A stretch of DNA of 64,000 nt from Endoconidiophora laricicola (lineage: Eukaryota > Ascomycota > Sordariomycetes > Microascales > Ceratocystidaceae): the NCBI GenBank assembly GCA_001640655.1, contig LXGT01000086.1:34810-98809 (forward strand). The letters are read 5' to 3'. The stretch's first letter is position 1. Every line of letters starts with the position of its first letter. Below, piece by piece: positions 34,882 through 46,363 of this stretch. The position numbers were made by a program, and so were the translations under genes. The notes under the pieces were generated by a model, which was given only the letters and a program-made list of their open reading frames with translations, was not told where the DNA came from and ran no database searches.

Positions 34882-36888
34882 ATGTCCCAATTGCTTCGTT
34901 CGCGTACTGCCATGCGCCGCATCGCTGCCACATCGGCTTTCGGTGTTGCTGGTGCTGGTCTCCTGTACTGGACTGTCAAGCCTCAGAACATCCCTGGCCA
35001 TGGTCCGGCTGTTGTGCCGCCTATCTATGATGCTTCTGGCAAGCTTATTCTCCCCAGCTTCCCTCGCGTCAAGAGCCGCACTGAACAGTTGGCCGAGCTG
35101 CGTAAGCGCGGTGCTGCTGTTATCAACGGTTCTGACCCCAATGCCGAGTACGATATGTTGGTCATTGGTGGCGGTGCCACTGGTGCTGGTGTTGCCCTAG
35201 ATGCCGTGACTCGTGGCCTCAAGGTCGCAATGGTTGAGCGTGATGATTTCTCGTCTGGTACGAGTTCCAAGTCAACCAAGTTGGTCCACGGTGGCGTCCG
35301 TTACCTGGAGAAAGCTGTCTGGAACCTGGATTATGCTCAGTACGAGCTAGTGTGCGAGGCTCTCAAGGAACGGAAGTACTTTCTTCAAACTGCGCCTCAC
35401 CTGAGCTCGTGGCTGCCCATCATGCTCCCAATCAATTCATGGTGGAAGGCCCCTTACTTCTGGGCTGGTACCAAGGCCTATGATCTGCTGGCTGGTTCCG
35501 AGGGTATCGAGAGTTCGTACTTCCTAACTCGCTCCAAGGCCATCGAGGCCTTCCCTATGTTGAATGCCGAAGACGTGGTTGGCGCCCTAGTCTACTACGA
35601 TGGTACACACAATGATTCGCGCATGAACGTATCGCTGGCCATAACCGCTGCTCTATATGGCGCCACTGTTGCTAACCACACCGAGGTCACCTCGCTCCTC
35701 AAGGATGATAAGGGCAACCTGGTAGGAGCCACTGTCATTGACAAGGTTGCTGAGCTGAACGGCGAGAAGCCCGAGCCCATCTCTATCCGTGCCAAGTGTG
35801 TTGTCAACTGCACTGGTCCTTTCTCTGATGCCATCCGCTCCATGGATGACAACACTGCTCGTGACATAGTGTCTCCTTCGTCTGGTGTACACATTATTCT
35901 GCCCGGCTACTTCAGCCCCAAGAACATGGGCCTTATCGACCCCTCAACCTCTGATGGCCGTGTTGTCTTCTTCCTGCCTTGGCAAGGAAACACCATCGCT
36001 GGCACTACCGACGATCCTTGTGGCATTTCACCTAGTCCTATCCCCGAGGACAAGGCCATTGAGTGGATTCTGAAAGAGGTCCGCGGCTATCTCGGCTCCG
36101 ATATCCACGTTGGTCGTGATGATGTCCTGGCTGCCTGGTCCGGTATCCGGCCTCTAGTAAAGGATCCCAAGGCTAAGAACACCGAGTCTCTGGTCCGTAA
36201 CCACCTGGTCGATATCTCGCCCTCCGGTCTGGTTACCTGCGCCGGTGGAAAGTGGACTACCTACCGCCAGATGGCTGAGGACTGCGTCGACTCTTCTATC
36301 GAGGCCTTCAAGCTGCCTACTTCTGCTATCGAGAAGGCTCCCCGTATTTCTGGCACTGATGCCGTCGACGATGCCGCTATCCTGGACGGTAACTGCCAGA
36401 CTCACAATGTCCGTCTGATCGGCGCCCACGGCTTCAGTCAAACTCTGTTCATTCCTCTTATCCAAAACTTTGGTCTGGAGACTGATGTTGCCAAGCACCT
36501 AGCCGAGAACTACGGTGATCGTGCCTGGGCTGTTGCTCAGCTGTGCAAGGCTACCAACAAGCGTTACCCTGTCCGCGGTGAGCGCATATCTGCTCTGTAC
36601 CCTTTCGTCGATGGTGAGGTCCGCTATGCTGTTCGCTCCGAGTATGCCCAGACTGCCGTCGATGTCCTGGCTCGCCGTACGCGTCTGTCCTTCCTGAACG
36701 CGAAGGCTGCCCTGGAGGCTCTGCCCAAGGTCATTGACATCATGACTGAGGAACTTAAGTGGGATTCTAAGCGCCAGGCTATTGAATGGACTGAGTCTGT
36801 CAAATTCCTTGAGTCTATGGGCCTGGCGAAGTCTCTTCTGTCTTCTACCCGCAAAGAGGTCGAGGCCGGTTTACTGGCCAACCTCTAA
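34882..36888 (+). CDS. gut2: Mitochondrial FAD-dependent glycerol-3-phosphate dehydrogenase
   Basis: Single exon, 668 residues (yeast Gut2 is about 650). The enzyme oxidises glycerol 3-phosphate to dihydroxyacetone phosphate at the outer face of the inner mitochondrial membrane and passes electrons to ubiquinone, serving glycerol use and the glycerol-3-phosphate shuttle. The N terminus, MSQLLRSRTAMRRIAATS, is a basic amphipathic targeting sequence followed by a short hydrophobic stretch (residues ~19-31). The FAD motif DMLVIGGGATGAG is at residues 91-103 and the substrate region KLVHGGVRYLE near 133-143. The C-terminal domain ends without calcium-binding EF hands, unlike the animal enzyme. 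Strong use of C-ending codons suggests high expression. Identity is firm. Confidence 0.96.
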   Translation: MSQLLRSRTAMRRIAATSAFGVAGAGLLYWTVKPQNIPGHGPAVVPPIYDASGKLILPSFPRVKSRTEQLAELRKRGAAVINGSDPNAEYDMLVIGGGATGAGVALDAVTRGLKVAMVERDDFSSGTSSKSTKLVHGGVRYLEKAVWNLDYAQYELVCEALKERKYFLQTAPHLSSWLPIMLPINSWWKAPYFWAGTKAYDLLAGSEGIESSYFLTRSKAIEAFPMLNAEDVVGALVYYDGTHNDSRMNVSLAITAALYGATVANHTEVTSLLKDDKGNLVGATVIDKVAELNGEKPEPISIRAKCVVNCTGPFSDAIRSMDDNTARDIVSPSSGVHIILPGYFSPKNMGLIDPSTSDGRVVFFLPWQGNTIAGTTDDPCGISPSPIPEDKAIEWILKEVRGYLGSDIHVGRDDVLAAWSGIRPLVKDPKAKNTESLVRNHLVDISPSGLVTCAGGKWTTYRQMAEDCVDSSIEAFKLPTSAIEKAPRISGTDAVDDAAILDGNCQTHNVRLIGAHGFSQTLFIPLIQNFGLETDVAKHLAENYGDRAWAVAQLCKATNKRYPVRGERISALYPFVDGEVRYAVRSEYAQTAVDVLARRTRLSFLNAKAALEALPKVIDIMTEELKWDSKRQAIEWTESVKFLESMGLAKSLLSSTRKEVEAGLLANL

Positions 36889-38748
36889 ACACATTAACTC
36901 TTTGTACTGGTAATCATATATGTCAAACTTACCGTACTTGAGTGTACAATATCTGGTCTTGTCTACATTTCAAACTTGGTGTGGCGCTATTTTCTTATTC
37001 TTACTTGTTATATACACAGTGGATTGGACTGGTTTTGTCTTGTCAGCCCTAGATTCCCCAGGGACTCGATTCTACACAATTTTTTACTTGGCCTTTTAAG
37101 ATATATATTATGGCCTTGGTTTTCTTTTGTTTCCTGTTGTTAAAGCGACTGTTCCTATTTTCTTCGAGAATCTGCTCTTTTGATTCTTTCTCTGCACTAA
37201 TTACTATCCATGTTATGTTTGGGATTTCATGGCTTTGTTATACAGGCGCGGGTTGCCTTGCGAGGTGTTTGGAGGATTGTGTATTAGCATCTTTGATTGG
37301 TTTCTGCATCATGTTTGGAACAACTATGGCTACCGTCATGACATTCATCTCATGCGGAGTATAGATTTCTGGGGGTGTTTTTCTTCTTCTATCTTCTTCA
37401 TTCCTCAACATGTATTAATCATTATTTTCTTAATTGCTGCCCGTCCCCATAGATCGATAGACCTGAATGTATTACATTTGAAAAAATATATTGATAAACT
37501 ACTGTTGACTATTATGAATGCAACATGTAGATCTTACGATGAGAAAAGGTGTGATTTTGGTGTAGTAGTGGTGATGGTCAGTTAGAGTCGTATAAATGTA
37601 GCTGACTATTGTGGCAACTGCAATATATCCTTAATAGTAGCCCAAATCATCCGATTTCGCGAGAAAGAAAACGCTCTTTCTATTGACTGACTCTCGAGTC
37701 GTTTATTTGTTACTAGATGACAATCCATCAAATGAATATTGTTTTTAAACACCCCGCACTTCGATTTTCTTTCTGTCGTGTTGTACTATGTAAACCTTCT
37801 TTTGCCTGCCTTCCTAGGCCGGCCTCAACAATGCGGCTGCCCTATGAGCTAATTAGCAATAAGTGTTCAATCAGTGTGTTGCTAGTAGTTCCACTATAAC
37901 TAGCTTTAGGGTTCTTTCATTTGCGAGGTACAACGGCCAAAAAGAATATAACAACTTTCTCTGCCCTTTGCCTGTGTTTTCAACAGGTATCTCTCTCCTA
38001 CTGCGCTTGGTATTATTACTCATTATTGTAGTCTCGCTTCGGTACTTGCTATCTGTGCGTGTAGGCTATTAGTTTGAGAGACAAAAGGAACACTCAAAGA
38101 ACTAAGAAGAACGCTACACAACATCGCATTTGAGCTGTCAAAAAATGCAGGCCAACATGGGATGGCCGCAGACTTGAGGGCGGTTTCGCGGGAACGCCTG
38201 CAGCAACTTAAAAGCATCATCTCTTCGGAGCTAGAACAATAGAAGCGAATAAACAACAATTTGTTGAACATTGGGATTATATGGTTTCATGAAGATAAAA
38301 GTAAATTACATTGGAAATGCAGGGTACGACGCTTCATCGACATATGATGTAATTACAAGGAAAATAAAGAAAAGGAAAACTATACTAAATGTACGTGACA
38401 GGAAAAGCAAATGATATGCCGCCAATATGTAAATATGCAAAGCGATCATCTCATACGTAACGAGATGATCCTGAGTTGGTGTTCTGTAACCAAACCTAAG
38501 TTGAAGAAATGATTGTTCTTCATGATGACATAGACAAAAAATGAAAACAAACCATGAAAACGTGGATATATGTATGAAAGAAAGCAGAAAGAAAGACAAA
38601 CGAAAGCAGAGAAGGTCGTGCTCATGGTATCTCATGCGCTAAGTAGTCTCAGCTATTTGAGTACTAGCGGTGAAAGGAGAACAAAGGTAAGAAAAGATAA
38701 GAAAAGGGGGAATGGCTGAGCGATAATCGCCGTCCATGAGAAAGTGAT
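36889..38748. other. Intergenic region between convergent GUT2 and RGS genes
   Basis: About 1.9 kb with the 3' flanks of both genes. Plus-strand frames at 37110-37585 are hydrophobic because the DNA is T-rich, and I do not regard them as genes. No structural RNA or repeat recognised. Confidence 0.5.
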
Positions 38749-39606
38749 TCAATAGTAAGGCACGTCAACATTCAAAGTCGGTGCTCCGGTCTTCTTCTTC
38801 TTGGCTAAGCCGAGCTTAGCACCCATTTTGCGCCAACTACTGTTGTTCTTACTGGGCGGCGAACCTCCAAGCATCCACTCGCACAGCGGGGGGGTAGTTG
38901 GCGGTGTCATGAGATCTTGCATAGATGGGTGCTCAAAGCGAGTATTGTTGTTGCTGGTAGAGCGGCTATGGGTGTAGATTGATTGAGGAGACAGCTTGTC
39001 GCGGGAATCGTCAGTCGAGGAAAGGGGAGACACGGGAGCGATGCTGTTGACCCAGGGACCCAGTAATGAGTCGGTCATGAGCTCATGAACCACGCAGACA
39101 ATGGCCGACAGCGAGTCGGGGTGTGGTGGCTCGACTAGGTAGTCGATAGCCAGGACGGGTTCTTTGACATATGCGGGAATGTTGATCTCGCGGGAAGCAT
39201 ATGGCATGAGATAGACGTGGAGAAGCTTCTCCCATTGCTTGGTCAAGTGTTCGACGTCGTGAGGCGAGAAGGAACCGCTGCGCTCGAGGTTGCGGACATA
39301 CGCCAAGCGGTACTGTTCAGCATCTAGCGAGAACTCTAGAGTTTCAAGGCAGTGGTTGTGCGAGAGATAGGCCATGAAAGCGCCAAGCGTGAATGGAGGA
39401 GGCGCGCGGTTCTTGAGCACATCCTGTAGTTTAGGACGGGGAGCCATGATGGACGAAAGGCGGGCGCTACAAGGCCTAGAAGTGGTAGACGCTGAGGATG
39501 CAGAGTCTTCGCACAAGGAAACAGCACTGAGAGAGCTTTCTCGAGATGATGGTGGAAGATATGGGCTGAGATTGTTGGCGTAGCGGCTGTGAACGGGTCT
39601 AGGCAT
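38749..39606 (-). CDS. RGS-domain protein (G-alpha GTPase-activating)
   Basis: Single exon, 285 residues, ATG at 39606. A regulator-of-G-protein-signalling box spans roughly residues 70-200: it opens FTLGAFMAYLSHNHCLETLEF, has the SASLDAEQYR-like helix at LDAEQYRLAYV, and continues with INIPAYVKEPVL and VCVVHELMTDSLLGPW. Both flanks are Ser/Pro-rich and low in complexity. RGS proteins speed GTP hydrolysis on G-alpha subunits and switch off heterotrimeric signalling that controls growth, sporulation and stress responses in fungi. The protein lacks a DEP domain, so it is not the FlbA/Sst2 type; it is nearer the small RgsA-like proteins, although that subgroup is a guess. The basic C-terminal tail KKKKTG is notable. 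Confidence 0.82.
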   Translation of the reverse strand: MPRPVHSRYANNLSPYLPPSSRESSLSAVSLCEDSASSASTTSRPCSARLSSIMAPRPKLQDVLKNRAPPPFTLGAFMAYLSHNHCLETLEFSLDAEQYRLAYVRNLERSGSFSPHDVEHLTKQWEKLLHVYLMPYASREINIPAYVKEPVLAIDYLVEPPHPDSLSAIVCVVHELMTDSLLGPWVNSIAPVSPLSSTDDSRDKLSPQSIYTHSRSTSNNNTRFEHPSMQDLMTPPTTPPLCEWMLGGSPPSKNNSSWRKMGAKLGLAKKKKTGAPTLNVDVPYY

Positions 39607-40739
39607 TATTGTACCTTTGAGAAGGATGGCCCTTTTTCAAAGAAAAAAAAAATTATGGGAGAAAAAGAGTAGGAGGGCAAAGCGTGCGATTAGTATAAAG
39701 AAACAAGCCTAAAGAGACAGAGAAAGAGATCGACGTGTGTAGGATTTTTGAAACGGCGGGTCACAAAGCGGGCAAGAACTAGACTGATGGTAGTAGCACT
39801 AGTGGTAGTAGTAGTAATAGTATATTGGACTGTTCTTGTTGAGCAAGTTGTGATCAAGGGCAGTTGTAGTACTAGTAAAATATAATAGAAGTAAGTACAA
39901 AAAAAACCAATCAGAACAAAGTTGCAAAGTCATTGATTGATAACGGAATGGGGGATGTCGATGGGTTATGAATGATGTAAGTTTCAGCACAACTAGAAGG
40001 AAGGTGCGGAAACGGCGTCTTCTAGAAGGCGCAACATGTGAAAGAAACTGTTTTTCTGCCATTCAAGTAGGATGAGTTCGAGTCCAAGTCCGTGCCTGCC
40101 TTCGGATTTGTTCTTTCCCTGTGAACCCGCAAGCTTGGACGATAATGATCTAATGACAATAAAAAAAAGATAGCAATCAAGGCAGTAGAGTCTTTTTGGT
40201 ATGTTTTCTCAGGTTTCGTTCTCAACTCCCTTCTCCGTGCGGGCGGCTTCTTAGTACAAGGCCGGAGCGAGAGACCGGGCCATTTCTCTGATAGGGGAGA
40301 TGGAATTAACAAAAGAACGAGCTAAAGTATGCACCACGGGCCAACCTGTGCCAAATTACTTGCGATGCCATCAGTGTGGATTTGAAGGTTGCTTACGCCC
40401 AAAAAAGCGTCTGCCAGCACAAGGGCACTGCGACAGGAATTAGTGTAACTAAACAAACACTGGCTAAGTACGTGGCTGCTTCGCTGTACGCCGAACGGGG
40501 CAAGCCAATCAGATAACGAACTTCTTGTGAGAAGGAGACGCGGAAGAAAATTTCTGCAAGTAAGTTTCTCTTGGCACAGGCCACCTGAGGAGCCAGTCAA
40601 TTTCCCCTAAAAAGAAACGAAAAAAAAAGAGTGCATATGAAAAGTAACCCCAAAAGGCAAAAGAACCTTAATCAATAAACAAAGAAACTAGAGAACAAAT
40701 TGCCGTGAAGACAGAGTGAGCGGTGGCGAGGATTTCTTG
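39607..40739. other. Upstream region of the RGS gene
   Basis: About 1.1 kb. The first ~120 bases are a purine-rich tract (pyrimidine-rich on the RGS coding strand), probably its leader. An imperfect TAG repeat occurs at 39787-39820. Minus-strand ORFs between 40022 and 40600 lack family matches. Confidence 0.5.
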
Positions 40740-40959
40740 ATGGCGGCTCTAGAAGGCCTAGAAGACGTCGTTCGTTGGATTGATTCCATTTGGCAACTGT
40801 ATGTTGTACTTGGCTATATAACTCGATGTCCTATCCGCTAAATATCAATGGCCCTTTTCCACTCTACATCTGCACGATCGAGTTTCGATTAGCATTAGTA
40901 TTCTCCTCTTCCTCGGCGATGTAATCGATTTGTGGCTTCATGCATCAGCTTGCTGCTGA
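40740..40959 (+). CDS. Candidate spliced small protein (41 residues), unproven
   Basis: An ATG opens MAALEGLEDVVRWIDSIWQ, which runs exactly into a strong GTATGT donor at 40799. A 94-nt intron would end at TTTCGATTAG, and the next exon (40893-40959) continues in frame as ISILLFLGDVIDLWLHASACC then a stop. The peptide would be an acidic amphipathic helix followed by a hydrophobic stretch. A second AG six bases later is also in frame. I recognise no family. Support is only ATG, donor, acceptor, frame and composition; chance is quite possible. Confidence 0.3.
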
Positions 40960-43900
40960 TGATAATAAAGCCTTGTCTCTGCTCTAGAAAGTAGAATATC
41001 CCATTCAGTCAGAGCGCTTGAGCAAGGGGCAATGGCATCATGTCTATGCAACAAGGGTATACCCCCTGTGACTAAGTACTAAGTCATAACGTAGTTAGTA
41101 AAATAGCTTCTGGGCTTCTTTCTCCCCATCCTCAGCACTAGTCAGCTAGAGTCTCTAATGATATTTGAATAAATGAATGAGATGCTCAAAAAATATTATC
41201 TGTATAAATAAACTATAAATTCACATCGTCTCATCCAGACCAAGTAAGTAAATACAACGGATGTTTGTTTCAGTAATGTCATGTTAACCCTTCCTAGCCA
41301 CCATTAACAATTAAATGCGCCATACACCCAATCACGGCATATGATATTAGTGTAGCAGGACACAAGATAATTAGCAGCGTTATGCCGCTAGATTTTCTAG
41401 TGACCACACACACACATAGAAGGCGTTTAACACCGCCAATATGCATTCTAGAAACTTGATAAAATGAACGATCGAAAAAATAAACCTCCATCAATATGCA
41501 CAGAATGCTGCATGGAAGCCTTGGTTCATCTTCCATCCAGCTCCTGATTCCCTTTGCCAGCATACTCATCTTACGTCTCTGTGACATTGTACTGTTTCTG
41601 GCCGACTTGGTGAGCTACCGTACAGTTTACTGTCACTGTCATTATAGCTGTCAGTATTGACGTGTTGTTGTTCTGTACATTAACCACTAAACGACGGATC
41701 TATATTGTAAACCCTAACATATATATTAAGAAAATGCAACTTTGCTGCCATAAAACTAGTTTAGTATATGGAATTACTACTTTGTTATACTTCAAGTTTG
41801 ATAAATCAATATATATAAAAAGCGAATCCACTGCGGAAAGGGATATTCTCTCATGGCACAGGCCGATGATATCCTTCAGGCTATGAGCTTTTTTTCTGCC
41901 TGTCAACAACGATCAATGCTTTTATATCGTAAATAATTAACCTAACCCATGCATCTACTAAGCAAAAAGGACATCGGCGAACTAGTACGAGCTCGCGGTA
42001 AATAGACGGTGAGAAACAGGCGAAGCCGTTTCCAACAAAAAATAAACACGATGTGCTACGTGGCTTCATATCATGTGCAAACTTTTCTAGGGATTCGCCA
42101 TAGTAGATAAGCATCACTGTATCAAAGGTTTTTTTTTTTTGGTTCTTTTAGGGGTTTTCACGTTTTTGGACAGTAAGCCGCTACATGCCTTGTTCCTACT
42201 TTGTCAAATCTTACGTACTCTAAATATTTGTCTCTCGTGTTTCTTCTCCACAAGTCTTGGCTCACAGCTCTGATTGAACCAAAGAGGTGCGTCTAAGTGA
42301 AGCCCTGTGAGTTATCCCAAGCCAATTTTTACGTACAATACTACCCCAATCTAGTCACTTGACAATTACCTAGCACAACCACTTGTCAACACACTTCCGC
42401 TACCAGCAATAGTTGTACTGATTTTACCCCTCACTTATACTACCAAGGCACACTGGTCAGTACAAATCTATGTCTAGGGCCATGTGATTGATCGGAACTT
42501 TGGATCATTACCGCTGTGCTCATTACAGGGACACTGCTCCTACTATTACGAGCAGAGTCGTATTTCCAATGGTAACCCAACTTTCCAGTGGACCTTTAGA
42601 AAAGCAAGTACCGTTGCTGTATCACTTATAGCTCAAGCATGTGTATTTGTCGTACTCTGCCACAATCAAGGAAGTTTTACAAGTTAGTAATTAATCCGAG
42701 AGTTATAAGTCCGTTGAGGCTTTGTGCCATATGTAACAGCGTTATGTTACCTCTTATGTGACATCAAGTAACCTAGTAAGGCTGTTAAACCCCCTCCGAT
42801 ATTGTCGAGACGTTTAGAACCGATATGCCTCTTTAACTTCCCTGTGGTAATGCTGCACAAGTAATCTAATGTGTGACAATATCATTGAATAGACCCTTCA
42901 TTTAGTGGCGCTGACTAATAAGATATAGCACGTGACTTATAGGCAATAAGTGTCAATTCAGAGGCGAGAGAGCTCTAAGGAATTTAACGATGGAGGAGGA
43001 ATAAAGAAATCGATATTCACTTCTATTTTTATTGCTATCTTTTTCTCTTCTTGATCGCATCTTCAACATATATTCAGTCACTCACATGGACTGCCCAAAC
43101 TCCACGGCCGAAACCAGCGGGCTCTCGGCATTTGATAGACCAGCAGATGCTGTTGTCATTTTTCATCGGGGTTTTCGTTAGCTCCAGCATTTACATCCGT
43201 TAGCGATGTAACCAGCCCAACAGACCACACATTGTACTCAATAAGCTCTCATCTAGCGCTTCTACCACTACATCCGTGTCATCGCTGAACAAGCACCGAC
43301 ACTTTCTAGCTACATTTGGCTGGCAGTGCTACAGTTTTCTCGTTAACTTTCGAGCTGGCCGGGTCCCCCGAACACCGGACAACTACAAAAGGTTATCATA
43401 ATGGGTACTTTGCTGTCAGAGCGTCATAGCGCAATAACGCTAATATGTAGTGTCATGTAAGGCAGGGTTCGCGGCAGCCAAGGGCAAACAACTGGCAGAG
43501 AAGACAGAAAATAAACAAAAGGTCTCTATTTGTATGATCGTTGGTGCTCAGATAACAAGATACGATCGACTGCTAGGTGATGTTGAGAAATTGCAATTCC
43601 AGTCCCGAATCCAAATTAGCTCAGCTTAGAAAAGAGGAGAACAACCTGTATCAAGCCATGGAACTGCTGTGTTTCAGTGAACAGCGCCGTCTAGCTTAAA
43701 CTACTAGTAAGCATCCAGCTTAAATTACCGTAGTATATATAATGAAACCTCAAGTTATAGCATATCGCATGACGCGTCATGCACTAGCAGCAATCCTGAA
43801 ACGAATATGTCTCGTTTACGGGCAACATAGCAGTTATCTTTGAGTTGTTTCGTGAACTTCGGTATCTTTACCTTATCTGCCAACATCATTATCATCCTGT

Positions 43901-46363
43901 GACTATACGTACATATCAACATCATGCTACTAGGCTTAGCAATTACTCCCAAGAGAGTATTGAATCGAGCACTTATATTCACATAGTTGGTGATGTTACT
44001 CCTCTACGATGATGTGTTAGTCGCCGACCAACTATTTACGGAGCACACAATATTGTATAGGATTATCACTGATAAATGTACAAGATAGCCGAGTTGTCTA
44101 ACATGCTGATCATGACTTGTATCACACTTTTGGCCGTTACCTCAACCTAATACAACTTACAAGGAGACCTTACGGCTGATCAACCGACCCCAAACTATCA
44201 CATTTGATAACTCCAGAAAGACCTTACCTTGATATGTAGATATGACAAAAAAAAGTCTATTTGACGACCCATCTTCAGCATGGACTACCCAGGTAGCAAG
44301 TACTAATGCTCAAAGTCATGAAGATGCTTGTCCTTGGTAACATGAATAGTTAGTAAGAACATTTGGAATTCCTTCAAACTACCCGAACCAAGACCAGAAA
44401 CATGCATCCCGGCAAATTAAGATAAGTTCTCCACTCAGTGTTTCTGTACGGCAGTGATTTGCTACAATAGACGGATATGTTGATCTGTTATAGTAGTACT
44501 TGATATATTTCTGTTTGGTGGCTTTTATAGTGTTACCTTGGCACTAATATATTGGCTCTTCTGAATTAATGGAGTCACCCCAATTTTATACTGTTCAGCT
44601 ACTGATACGGCCAGGACTATATATTCATTCTACTACAACAGATCATTTCAGCCTTGCTTTAATAGATAGAAACTAGTGTTGGTAGTAGTAACTGGTTAAT
44701 CACTTAGTTTAATTCTGCTTTGAATAAGATATCCCAGTCATCAGATTGATTATGCATGTCCAAGTGAAGACAACGCATCATAAACTCAGAGAGCCTAGTA
44801 ATCAATCATCAACACCCTATATCATAAACCCCATATCACAATTATATACATCACGAGATATCAAAAAAATGTATTGGAAAATTCCCCGCGGCTCTGCGCC
44901 GCTTGCTTTATATAACTTATCTTACTAGTGAAGAGGCAGATGAAGGTATGAACGCTTTATTACGCGCTATCGGCTACCGCTTACCAAGTCCTTTTTTTCA
45001 TACTCATTACTCCAAGTCAATAAGCTGTATCAATAAACTATTTATTAAGTCGAAAGTCATGGTCTAGGGATACAAGGGCTACTGCACATATTGTCATACT
45101 TGTTACGTCTAGTCAAAACCAACTGATCTAGCAATTACCCAAATGATAACATGTAGCATAATGTTGCTCTAAGTCATAGGCTAGTATAGGGTATAGCACT
45201 AGTTTCAGATTTATAACAGGCAAGAGAATTGGTTGGAAGCTCCAAGCAAAAGCTGTCAATATATATTTATAGATATTGATGTAGTACCTTCAGTTTGAGC
45301 CCTGCATTACCTGAATATTCGGTAGCTATGGTTTTGGGGCAAGCACTGTCACCAATTGTTGGCTTTATCATAGGCAACAGGACTGGGCCTCTTCAATACA
45401 TAATAGAATTGAACTTATATTGACTGATGAAGTTGTTGCCTTTTCTTTTCATATAAGAGAAGAGAAATAAAACTAGGCTATTCAGTACATAGTAACAATT
45501 AACTGATACTATAGGCTTTTTGGACTTGTTGAATAATGCCTGGGTCTAGTAGTCTCTTAATAGTGTGTGATACCTACTATGCCTGATCAAAACCATCTGA
45601 TCATCCCTAATAATAGAATTAAAATATATCTTACTCCTCTAAAAACATCATTCAATTAATCAATGATGGTAATTACCCAAATCATCATATCTAGCTGGCG
45701 GAGATAACGTCAGCGGAACAAAATATTGACCGGCAGTATAAGATGTGTTCCAGTATGTATATGTTCTTTGTCTTACGGTTTTGTGCTTCCTCTTCAGCTC
45801 TTTGTATTATTCTTTTATTTTTGTCGGTCAAGTAAGGGTTTGTCTTTCGTCCGGTTTGTTTCGTTTCCTTTTCTTTTTTTTTTAACTCATTACTCGATCA
45901 GAAGTTAAATATGACGAGACTGTTTCCTTTATCTTATAATGCGTGTGTGATATAGAGAGTACCTTTTCAAGTCTACATTATACGTCTCCGGTCATTTTGT
46001 CTCTTTTGAAATTTTGTATTGGAGGTGCACATGAAAGCCCTGCTGTCATAGGTTTAGGCTGTCCAGTAACGATATTCATAGGCGTTGATATACGACTTAT
46101 AACTATTGTCTTGTTCTTGATTGTTCAACAATACGATGAATAAATGACTTGTATTATATGAGAATGAGAGAAAAATTTGACCAACCATCAGGATATGAAA
46201 CTCCAGCTTTACCCTAAACCCATGATATGCAGAACAAAAAAACAAGACCCACGAATTAGCGTTGAAAAATTGACTGACTCCTTGCTAGTAACCAAAAGTT
46301 TTATAGACCATGAAAAACGAAAACAAAATCAGGTAAGATATATTGTCTTGTTATGCCATACGC
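40960..46363. other. Long gene-poor, AT-rich region (about 5.4 kb)
   Basis: No recognisable gene on either strand. A GC-richer island at 43080-43400 follows a leader-like CT-rich stretch and starts with a 31-codon ATG frame at 43086 (MDCPNSTAETSG...); no intron or family supports extending it. A minus-strand 75-codon frame at 43982-43755 opens with GTG. The telomere-type string AAACCCTAAC is at 41708-41717. The remainder is AT-rich with T-runs and CTAGT motifs. No transposase, reverse transcriptase or terminal repeats seen. Confidence 0.5.

Noticed and set aside
37110..37585. Hydrophobic plus-strand frames after GUT2
   Set aside because: They follow from T-rich 3' flanking DNA; no conserved motif and poor start context.
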